From Candidatus Eiseniibacteriota bacterium (GTDB taxonomy: Bacteria; Joyebacterota; Joyebacteria; Joyebacterales; Joyebacteraceae), in assembly GCA_030638405.1 (NCBI GenBank), contig DAOWER010000021.1, positions 1 to 9,749 of the forward strand: a stretch of DNA of 9,749 nucleotides. Reading direction: 5' to 3'. The first letter of the stretch is position 1, and every line of letters begins with the position of its first letter. The position numbers and the translations under genes are program-made. This document shows positions 1 through 6,282 of this stretch, piece by piece. A model generated the notes under the pieces. That model worked only from the letters and a program-made list of their open reading frames with translations. It was not told the origin of the DNA and searched no databases.

Positions 1-233
1 TCGTAGACGTAGTTCCTGAACTCGCCGCCGACCTGTGCGTACTCGAGCACGCACAGGGCCGGCTCGTCGGTGGTCCACGTCGCGACACCGCCCGAATATG
101 CGAAACCCGTCACGACCGGCGGATCCGGATCCTGTGACGGGTCGAACGGGTTCGTTTCGTTCTTTGCGCAGCCCGCCGCGAGCACCAGTGCGAGGGCGAC
201 AAAGGCCACCGGCCAGAGCCTGGTTCGTCTCAT
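1..233 (-). CDS. Lipoprotein with start of an Fn3-like domain (3' end beyond window)
   Basis: The visible 77 residues begin with a lipoprotein signal peptide: MRRTR, a hydrophobic stretch, and lipobox LAAGC with the lipidated cysteine at residue 22. A short Asn/Pro/Asp-rich linker (NPFDPSQDPDPP, 28-39) follows. Then comes the start of a beta-sandwich resembling the N-terminal Fn3-like domain of purple acid phosphatase-type proteins (ATWTTDEPA, 51-59, then VLEYA). The ATG at 233 is preceded by AAGGAG with a 9-nt spacer. The gene has its own promoter and leader (234-339), so it is separate from the upstream phosphoesterase operon. The phosphoesterase contains the same W-x-T-D-x-P-A pattern, so this may be another secreted phosphoesterase or an unrelated Fn3 lipoprotein. 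The catalytic part, if any, is off the left edge. Lipoprotein status is well supported; function is unknown. Confidence 0.85.
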   Translation of the reverse strand, partial: MRRTRLWPVAFVALALVLAAGCAKNETNPFDPSQDPDPPVVTGFAYSGGVATWTTDEPALCVLEYAQVGGEFRNYVY

Positions 234-276
234 GGTCGTCTTCTCCTTGTGTCTGTCTTACGCTGTAGGAAAGACA

Positions 277-302
277 TGGCGGGGTTTGGCATTCCCCGCC
301 AA
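277..302 (-). promoter_or_regulatory. 5' leader with two mutually exclusive hairpins
   Basis: Near the predicted 5' end of the lipoprotein mRNA, TGGCGGGG (301-294) can pair with CCCCGCCA (284-277), giving an 8-bp perfect stem with a 9-nt loop. An overlapping alternative pairs TTGGC (302-298) with GCCAA (290-286). The two structures use the same bases and cannot form together. The structure lies about 44 nt upstream of the start codon and does not cover the ribosome binding site. It could stabilise the 5' end or act as a switch. It matches no riboswitch class I know. The pairing is directly visible; the role is inference. Confidence 0.4.
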
Positions 303-310
303 GGCACGTG

Positions 311-339
311 ATTGTAGGCCGATTTCGGACGAAAGTCAA
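311..339 (-). promoter_or_regulatory. Sigma70-type promoter for the lipoprotein gene
   Basis: On the minus strand, TTGACT (339-334) and TACAAT (316-311) are separated by exactly 17 bases. Each is one mismatch from the consensus -35 and -10 hexamers. Transcription would start near 304-305, giving a leader of about 70 nt before the ATG at 233. The -35 hexamer sits directly beside the upstream terminator hairpin. No operator palindrome is evident, although CACGTG (310-305) lies at the predicted start. Confidence 0.75.
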
Positions 340-342
340 GAA

Positions 343-369
343 GTGAGGGTGGACTCAGCCCACCCTCAC
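343..369 (-). terminator. Hairpin terminator ending the phosphoesterase operon
   Basis: A perfect 10-bp inverted repeat (GTGAGGGTGG / CCACCCTCAC) encloses a 7-nt loop, 53 bases past the phosphoesterase stop codon. On the minus strand it is followed by TTCTTGACTTTC, an imperfect T-rich tail. Position and stem strength fit an intrinsic terminator. The interrupted T-tract suggests it may be leaky. Confidence 0.7.
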
Positions 370-421
370 ACACCAGTGGGATGCGGCGGTGCCGGCGAGG
401 TTTCTCTTGCGGGGCGGCGCG

Positions 422-2434
422 CTATTCTCGACCGCCCGTCGAACCGTAGGCCGTGAGGTCGGGCACCTCGTCGAGCAGTGCGCCGCTCGCCGCGTACACG
501 CGGAGCGACACGCTCTCGTGGTCGGCATCGAACACGCAGTAGTGGTTGACGGGCGCGAAGGCCGCGACCTTGTCCACCCAGGGTACCGACTTATCCTGCG
601 CGTAGAACGGAGCCCCGGCGCCTCCGCTCACAATATGCCACACGGGGTGAACGAAGCCGGGGTTGACGTCGGTATCGATGAGAGTCCGGCTGTAGTTGTG
701 CTCGTCGCCGGACATGAACGCGACGACCTTTGAGCTGCGCGCCAGGGCGCCCCAGAACCGGTCGCGCATGTCGATGACGTCGCCCAGGGGAACCGTGAGG
801 TCGTTGAGACCTCCCTCGTGTCCCTTCCCCGGCTCACCCCAGAACATCGCGTCGTACAGATGCCCGCCGTTCGGGAACGCCGGCTCGTGTGTGAAGACGA
901 ACACCCAGTCGATGTTCTCGTCGGCCTGCGCGGCCGCCAGGTCCTCTTCGAGCCACTTGAGCTGATAGGGAAGAACGTATCCCTCCCGGTTGCCGCCCAC
1001 CAGGCGAAGCGCGAGGGCGGTCCCCTCCTGGTCGCTCGGGAATCGCACGGTGGTGCCGTCATACATCACGCCGGTGAACCAGTAGTTCGTGTTGATCGAG
1101 ATGAAATGGCAGTTTCCCCGGTTGAAGGAATAGACGGTCTCCGCGTAGTCGGGACCCGCAACGACGGTGCCGTCGAGCGCCCTCTCCTCCGGACGCAGGC
1201 TGAAGCCGTAGCAGCTTCCGGTCAGATTCGTGAACTCGCTCGAGAACACTGACTCGAGACTCTCCGACCCCTCGCGATCGCGATGGATGATGAACCTGTT
1301 GTCCGGATGCCCGGGCTCCGGCGCCGACAGATAGTCTCCGAGCTGCTCGTGGTTGCCCACGCCCTCGTAGATGGGCAGCGAGAACGCGACTGAGCCTGCC
1401 GCCCTCTTCCACGAATCCAGTTCGGACCGAAAGGCCTCCTCCGACGTTGTGTAGCCGTCGACGAGGTCGCCGCCGAACAGCATCAGGTCCACTTCCTTTG
1501 AGACCGCGTCGGCGAGGACGGCCTTGAACGTCGCGTGGTTGACTCCCTCGAGCGAGTGCTCGCATCCCCCGGCCCCGCCACGGCTGTCCGAGGCGTATGC
1601 GAAGCGGCAGCCCGCCGCACCATCCTCCGGGGCGGTTCGGACGCGAAAAGGCCCAGCGAGGGCGTCGTCTGGACCGTAGCGGACGCGGTACTCATAGTCC
1701 GTGTACGGGCGCAGGCCGTCCACGGCGACCTCATGGGTCAGCGCCACCTTGGGGTCGAGGACGACGGTGTCCCCGAGCACGACCGCGCCGGCGGCCGGAG
1801 TGTCGGTCTCCCACGAGACGACGAACGAGTCGGGTCCTACCAGGTCGATGAATGGCCCGAACGTCAGGGTCGAGGCGAGGGCGTACTCGCCCGTCTTCCT
1901 CGGACCGTCCCTGGTGTAGCGGAAGCGCCTGTCGTACAGACCGGCGGAACCCCAGCGTGGGTCGTAGACCTCGACTCTGTATGCGACCTCTCCTCCCCCG
2001 TCCTCGATGTAGTGCAGATCGTACGACGACGACTCAAGCCTGGAGACGTCCACCTCAATGCGATGAACCGTCGCGGTCTCGCCCGACTCGAGCCGCTCCC
2101 CGGCGACCTTCCGGAAGAGCGCCTCTCTGACACCACCCGCCAGGGTGATCGGTCCGAAGCGTATGACAGCCGCGGGAGTGGGAACGCTCGTCCCGAACTC
2201 GATGATCGCGCGCGCGCCCTCGAACCCGATGACGGAAGGACCTTCCACCAAGAGACGGCCGGCATTGAACTCGATCGGCTGGAAATCGTCCATCGCGATG
2301 TCCTGGAAACAGTGCGCCGTGGTGCCCTGGAGGTCGTCCGACGCTATGCTGTCAACGGCCGCGCCGCAGCCCGCCAGGCAGACGACCGCGGCCAACAGAG
2401 CCGCTCCCGGCGCCAGCACGCTGTCCTTGTGCAT
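422..2434 (-). CDS. Secreted lipoprotein metallophosphoesterase with N-terminal Fn3-like domains
   Basis: This 670-residue protein has a lipoprotein signal peptide (LAGC, Cys23). Two Fn3/purple-acid-phosphatase-N-like regions follow, at about 58-175 and 190-268. Each has a TPAA strand pattern and an H-x-V-x-V-D-x-L type segment (H124..D129; H234..D239). A calcineurin-like phosphoesterase domain covers about 276-655. Its metal-site motifs are ASDSRG (D283), GGDLVD (D323), GNHE (N361, H362), THEP (H516) and GDEHNYSR (D577, H579), with VSGGAG at 602-607. In the commonest family pattern the first motif is DxH and the last is GHxH; here they are DSR and GDEH. The protein probably hydrolyses phosphate esters at the cell surface; the substrate cannot be read from sequence. 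The ATG is preceded by AGGAGG with a 5-nt spacer, and this start lies 12 bp after the permease stop, so it is co-transcribed with the nucleoside importer. The family call is firm; the role is inference. Confidence 0.9.
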   Translation of the reverse strand: MHKDSVLAPGAALLAAVVCLAGCGAAVDSIASDDLQGTTAHCFQDIAMDDFQPIEFNAGRLLVEGPSVIGFEGARAIIEFGTSVPTPAAVIRFGPITLAGGVREALFRKVAGERLESGETATVHRIEVDVSRLESSSYDLHYIEDGGGEVAYRVEVYDPRWGSAGLYDRRFRYTRDGPRKTGEYALASTLTFGPFIDLVGPDSFVVSWETDTPAAGAVVLGDTVVLDPKVALTHEVAVDGLRPYTDYEYRVRYGPDDALAGPFRVRTAPEDGAAGCRFAYASDSRGGAGGCEHSLEGVNHATFKAVLADAVSKEVDLMLFGGDLVDGYTTSEEAFRSELDSWKRAAGSVAFSLPIYEGVGNHEQLGDYLSAPEPGHPDNRFIIHRDREGSESLESVFSSEFTNLTGSCYGFSLRPEERALDGTVVAGPDYAETVYSFNRGNCHFISINTNYWFTGVMYDGTTVRFPSDQEGTALALRLVGGNREGYVLPYQLKWLEEDLAAAQADENIDWVFVFTHEPAFPNGGHLYDAMFWGEPGKGHEGGLNDLTVPLGDVIDMRDRFWGALARSSKVVAFMSGDEHNYSRTLIDTDVNPGFVHPVWHIVSGGAGAPFYAQDKSVPWVDKVAAFAPVNHYCVFDADHESVSLRVYAASGALLDEVPDLTAYGSTGGRE

Positions 2435-2446
2435 TCGAGCCTCCTG

Positions 2447-3349
2447 TCAGTAGGGCTTCCCGATGGCGGCCGGAGGTCGAGCCCGGCCGATCACTCCGAC
2501 GAGCGCCACCATGGTAAGTACGTAGGGGATCATCTGAACGAACTGCGTGGGAACCGCCTGCCCCTGGAGCCCCATCTGGACGGCCTCCGCGTAGCCGAAG
2601 AGCAGACACGCGGCGAACGCGCCGACGGGATTCCACTTCCCGAATATCATAGCCGCGAGGGCGATGAAGCCCCTGCCGGCAGACATGTTCTTCACGAACT
2701 GGTGCGTGTTGAGCGCAAGGAACGCCCCGCCCAGGCCCGCGAACGCGCCGCTCATGAGCACTCCAGCGAACCGCATCGCGTGAACGCTGACACCGAGTGT
2801 GTCGACGGCCTCGGGGTGTTCGCCGGTCGCCCGGAGCCTGAGGCCGAAGGGCGTCCTGAAGAGCACCACGTGGGACACGGCCACGAGGGCCAGCGCCACG
2901 TAGACGAGCGGAGGGTAGTGGCCGATGACGGTGTTGACGCCGCGCGCCACCGGGCCCCAGGTCTCGGGAAGGGACCAGTGCGCCATGCCCTGGACGGGCG
3001 GCGAGTTGGCTGAGCTGCCCCAGATTATCCAGGTGAGGAACTGCGTGAGCCCCATCGCAAGCAGATTGATGGCGACCCCGCTTACGATCTGGTCGGCCTT
3101 GAACACGATGGACACGATCGCGTGGATCAGGGAGATGAGTATGCCCGCGAACACGCCCGCGAACACGCCGGCCCACGGATTGCCCGTGTAGTAGGTGGCG
3201 ACGATGCTCGCGAATGCGCCGGTCAGCAGGATGCCCTCGAGCGCGATGTTGACCACACCCGAGCGCTCCGAAAAGAGCCCGCCGAGTGAAGCCAGTATGA
3301 GCGGTGTGGCCATCCTGAGGGCCGAGTCGAGCACCGCCAGTTCGAACAT
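2447..3349 (-). CDS. BMP-family nucleoside ABC transporter permease (NupQ/PnrD type)
   Basis: This 300-residue multi-spanning membrane protein of the BPD_transp_2 family is the second permease of a BMP-type nucleoside importer. Diagnostic stretches are GLFSERSGVVNIALEGIL (24-41), GVAINLLAMGLTQFL (91-105), the cytoplasmic loop RTPFGLRLRATGEHPEAV (165-182) that contacts the ATPase, and GFIALAAMIFGKWNP (227-241). The chosen ATG (3349) has AGGGGG upstream and gives the normal family N-terminus. An in-frame GTG at 3454 would add 35 hydrophilic residues, has no ribosome site, and is rejected. A 12-nt tandem duplication (3144-3167) encodes VFAGVFAG in a membrane segment. The gene is separated from its partner permease by a MurJ-like gene and a 111-bp spacer in which I see no promoter or terminator. 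Confidence 0.93.
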   Translation of the reverse strand: MFELAVLDSALRMATPLILASLGGLFSERSGVVNIALEGILLTGAFASIVATYYTGNPWAGVFAGVFAGILISLIHAIVSIVFKADQIVSGVAINLLAMGLTQFLTWIIWGSSANSPPVQGMAHWSLPETWGPVARGVNTVIGHYPPLVYVALALVAVSHVVLFRTPFGLRLRATGEHPEAVDTLGVSVHAMRFAGVLMSGAFAGLGGAFLALNTHQFVKNMSAGRGFIALAAMIFGKWNPVGAFAACLLFGYAEAVQMGLQGQAVPTQFVQMIPYVLTMVALVGVIGRARPPAAIGKPY

Positions 3350-3460
3350 CGCGTGAACCCCCTGTGACGATTTCGGCCGACCCCCGCCGAGCGGCCCGTC
3401 GTCGCCTTCCTCCTCCGACCCGCCTCCACACACCCGTGGCCCGCTGCTGCTCACCGGCCG

Positions 3461-5164
3461 CTACGTCGAACGCCGCCTTCCGCGACCTACCTCCGCGAAC
3501 CCGTCACGAACCGCCCGCAGCGTCTCGGTAAGCTCGGCCCTCGCGACCACCCGCGCCACGCCCACGTAGACCGCGGTGCCCACGAGCGCCGTTCCTCCAA
3601 GCACGACGGCCCTCATGCCCGTGGAATCCGACACGACGGTCGCGGCGAGCCCCCGGATGGTCAGGTAGAGCGCCCCCGCCATCACGCCCGTCGCCAGCAC
3701 GGTCCCTCCGAATGCCCGGAAGAGCCTGCGGTAGCGGCCCTTCTTGAGGACCGGCGGCAGGACAACGAGGAAGATCGCGAGCTTGAAAACGTGGGACACC
3801 GACGTAGCGAGCGCTATGCCCGAGTGCCGGAACGCGCCGATCAGGGCGAACACAAGCCCGATCTTGAACGCGAGCCTTACGAAACCGGCGATGACCGGGG
3901 TCTTCGTGTCCTTGATCGCTACGAAGGCGGCGATCATGATGCTCGTGAGCCCGAGCGCCCAGATGGTCGGCGTGTACAGAAGCAGAGCCGAAACGGTGCC
4001 CTGAACCGACTGCTCATCGAAGGCGCCCCGCTGGAACACGAGCCTGACGAACGGCTCCCCGAGGAGCGCCATGCCGATGGAGACCGGCAGAAGCACAAAG
4101 AAGGCCAGCCGCATGGAGTCGATCAGCTTGTCACCGAGCTCGTCGTACTGCCCTTTCGCCGCGAGCCTCGCGAAGAGGGGGAAGAGAACCACGGAGAACG
4201 CACCGACGAGTATCTCCTTCGGAAGATCGATCAGGCGGAGCGCGTAGACCAGACCGGAGATGCTCCCCTCGGCCAGCCTCGATGCGAAGATGCGGTCGAT
4301 GACGTCGTCGAGCTTCGCGCCGGCCATTCCGATCAGAAGCGGCAGCGCCAGCCTCATCACGCCCCTGAACATCGGGTGCGTGAAGTCGATCCGGAGTCGG
4401 ATGCTCCTGCGGAGCCGCCAGATGGCCGGCCAGAGCACCGCCGCTCTGGCGACGCTGCCCAGCACCACGCCGTAGGCCAGCCCCCTGATGCCGTGTGTCG
4501 CCGTCAGGAAGAGCGCCGCGGCTATCAGTATCAGGTTGTTCAGCGGCATGGTCGCGCTCGGCAAGGCGAAGTTGCCGTGGACGTGCAGCAGATGAGTGCA
4601 GATGCCCGAGCCGCCGAGGAGGACGAGGGACAGGAGCATGATCCTCACGAGACCTACCGTCAGCGCCTGGTGCTCGGCGCCGAACCCGGGTGCAACAGCG
4701 GAGACCAGCCAGGGAGCCGCCGCGGCCGCGGCCAGCGCCATGAGGGCCATCACGACGAGGAAGCTCCCGAGGAAGGTACCCGCCGCGCGCCACGCCTCGT
4801 CCTCGCCGCGCTTCTCGAGAGCCTCCGTGAAGAGCGGCACGAAGCCCGCCCGTATCGGCCAGCGCAGCCAGTGCTCGATGATGGTCGAGATCGTGAAGGC
4901 GACGAGGAAGGCGTCCATGACCGCTGTCGTTCCAAACCTGGACGCGACAACGACGTCCTTCACGAGGCCGAGCGCCTTGACGACGATGGCGAATCCGACG
5001 ACCCAAACGGCCGACGCGACGACTCTCGCGGTTTTGTTCCGAGAGGGACCGCCCTTCGCAGTCGCGTCGCTCGCGGCCCCGTTCGCGGCGGTTCCGTCCT
5101 TGTGCGTCCCATCGCTCGGGATCATGCCGCCGACGGCTCCGTTCTCTGGGTCAGACGCGCTCAC
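3461..5164 (-). CDS. murJ: MurJ/MviN-family lipid flippase (MOP superfamily)
   Basis: The protein has 567 residues from a GTG start; typical MurJ proteins are slightly over 500. About 45 polar residues precede a membrane domain of roughly 14 helices. Family landmarks are ALGLVKDVVVASRFG (64-78), MDAFLVAF (83-90), RAGFVPLFTEALEKRGED (105-122), YALRLIDLPKEILVGAFS (307-324) and LVFQRGAFDE (375-384). MurJ exports lipid II across the inner membrane for peptidoglycan synthesis. By eye, D84 and R310 match E. coli D39 and R270, but K63 and K69 replace the functionally important R18 and R24. The lipid cargo could therefore differ. The GTG overlaps the upstream TAG (TAGTG) and has GGGAGG four bases before it, so it looks translationally coupled to permease 1. 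An ATG at 5125 is the alternative start, with a weaker ribosome site. The position inside an importer operon is unusual. Family firm; lipid II as substrate likely but unproven. Confidence 0.87.
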   Translation of the reverse strand: MSASDPENGAVGGMIPSDGTHKDGTAANGAASDATAKGGPSRNKTARVVASAVWVVGFAIVVKALGLVKDVVVASRFGTTAVMDAFLVAFTISTIIEHWLRWPIRAGFVPLFTEALEKRGEDEAWRAAGTFLGSFLVVMALMALAAAAAAPWLVSAVAPGFGAEHQALTVGLVRIMLLSLVLLGGSGICTHLLHVHGNFALPSATMPLNNLILIAAALFLTATHGIRGLAYGVVLGSVARAAVLWPAIWRLRRSIRLRIDFTHPMFRGVMRLALPLLIGMAGAKLDDVIDRIFASRLAEGSISGLVYALRLIDLPKEILVGAFSVVLFPLFARLAAKGQYDELGDKLIDSMRLAFFVLLPVSIGMALLGEPFVRLVFQRGAFDEQSVQGTVSALLLYTPTIWALGLTSIMIAAFVAIKDTKTPVIAGFVRLAFKIGLVFALIGAFRHSGIALATSVSHVFKLAIFLVVLPPVLKKGRYRRLFRAFGGTVLATGVMAGALYLTIRGLAATVVSDSTGMRAVVLGGTALVGTAVYVGVARVVARAELTETLRAVRDGFAEVGRGRRRST

Positions 5165-6282
5165 TACGCCTCCCTCGAAGGTTCGGTGGCAGGCAGAGGG
5201 ACGCCCGCCGCGCGGCCCTCGCGCGCCGCCGCCCTCCTGGCGAACACCTCGTTCCCCACGACCACCAGAATGATCGTTATCGCCTGCAGCACGAGTATCA
5301 GCTCGCGCGGCACGTCTGTGAAGATGTCTACCTCGAGCGCGCCGGTGTTCAGCACGCCGAAGAGGAGCGCCGCGAGGAGCACCCCGAGCGGCGTGTTCTT
5401 GCCCAGAAGCGCGACCGCGATGCCCATGAACCCGAGGCCGCTCGAGAAATTGTCCAGGAACCGGTGGCGAAACCCCATGACCTCGTTCGTCGCCACGAGG
5501 CCCGCGAAGGCGCCCGAGAGAAGCATCGCCAGAACGATCGTGCGGCGCACGTTGATGCCCGCGTACTCCGCCGCCTGCGAGTTCATGCCCACGGCGCGGA
5601 TCTCGTAGCCCAGGTTCGTCCTGTAGAGGATGTACCACGCAAGCCACACGGCGGCCAGGGCGAGCACCAGCGAGAAGTTCAGGGGATTGGCCTGGGGCAG
5701 CGGGATGCCGATGCGCGACAGCGGCCCCGCCAGCCTCGGCAGGTGGCCGGCGAGCGCTATCTCCGACGTCTGAGGGGTCATCTGCCCGGGCTCGCGAAGC
5801 ATGTTGATAATGAAGTAGCTGGTGAGCCCGACGGCGATGAAGTTCATCATGATGGTGTTGATGACCTCGTGCACGCCGAAGCGCGCCTTCAGGAGACCGG
5901 GCACCGCGGCCCACACGGCTCCTCCCGCCGCCGACGCCAGTATCAAGAGCGGAATGAGAAGCACGGCCGGAAGACCTCCGAGCGCGAGGCCGGCGAGCGT
6001 GCAGACGAAGGCGCCGACGTAGAGCTGGCCCTCGCCGCCTATGTTGAAGAGCCCGGCGCGGAACGCGAACGCGACCGCCAGACCGGCGAATATGAGCGGC
6101 ACCGCATTGAAGAGCACGAGCCCTATCGCGTCGATGCTCCCGAACGCCCCGCGGAAGAGAATGGCGTAGATGCGGAACGGGTTCTCTCCGATGGCAGTCA
6201 CCACGAGCCCGCCGACGAGGAAGGCCGCCGCGACCGCCACGAGCGGTGAAAGCAACTGCGAGAGCCTGGCGAACCGATTCAT
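5164..6282 (-). CDS. BMP-family nucleoside ABC transporter permease (NupP/PnrC type)
   Basis: This 372-residue BPD_transp_2 permease is the longer of the two in the importer. Diagnostic segments are FRAGLFNIGGEGQLYVGAF (74-92), GVHEVINTIMMNFIA (136-150), the ATPase-contacting loop RTNLGYEIRAVGMN (221-234) and GLGFMGIAVALLGKNTPLGV (282-301). As usual for this subunit, a short cytoplasmic N-terminus leads into the first helix (about 12-32). The C-terminus ends in a polar tail rich in Ala and Arg (about 348-372). The ATG at 6282 overlaps the ATPase stop as ATGA and has a G-rich ribosome site (GGGGG). The stop TAG overlaps the GTG of the MurJ-like gene. It would form the membrane channel with the 300-residue permease encoded after the MurJ-like gene. 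Confidence 0.95.
   Translation of the reverse strand: MNRFARLSQLLSPLVAVAAAFLVGGLVVTAIGENPFRIYAILFRGAFGSIDAIGLVLFNAVPLIFAGLAVAFAFRAGLFNIGGEGQLYVGAFVCTLAGLALGGLPAVLLIPLLILASAAGGAVWAAVPGLLKARFGVHEVINTIMMNFIAVGLTSYFIINMLREPGQMTPQTSEIALAGHLPRLAGPLSRIGIPLPQANPLNFSLVLALAAVWLAWYILYRTNLGYEIRAVGMNSQAAEYAGINVRRTIVLAMLLSGAFAGLVATNEVMGFRHRFLDNFSSGLGFMGIAVALLGKNTPLGVLLAALLFGVLNTGALEVDIFTDVPRELILVLQAITIILVVVGNEVFARRAAAREGRAAGVPLPATEPSREA

Noticed and set aside
121..132. GGATCC GGATCC direct repeat
   Set aside because: It lies in coding sequence and simply encodes the Asp-Pro-Asp-Pro linker after the lipobox.
70..456. Plus-strand frames across the intergenic region and lipoprotein start
   Set aside because: They run through the terminator, promoter and leader of the minus strand and show no protein family features.
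1535..3013. Long plus-strand open frame (492 codons) antisense to the phosphoesterase and permease 2
   Set aside because: It has the same low-complexity charged composition, no ribosome site was recognised, and it crosses the boundary of two well-supported genes.
3350..3454. N-terminal extension of permease 2 from a GTG at 3454
   Set aside because: It adds 35 hydrophilic residues absent from the family and has no ribosome site. The ATG at 3349 has one and gives the usual N-terminus.
3350..3460. Possible internal promoter or terminator in the 111-bp spacer before permease 2
   Set aside because: There are no -35/-10 pairs. The best inverted repeat is a GGCCG/CGGCC stem with a 12-nt loop and no T-tract. 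Only the permease ribosome site is supported.
3791..5608. Long plus-strand open frame (605 codons) antisense to MurJ and permease 1
   Set aside because: The composition is dominated by Arg, Glu, Asp, Gly and Pro with no domain or membrane pattern. It is a typical GC-rich shadow of real genes.
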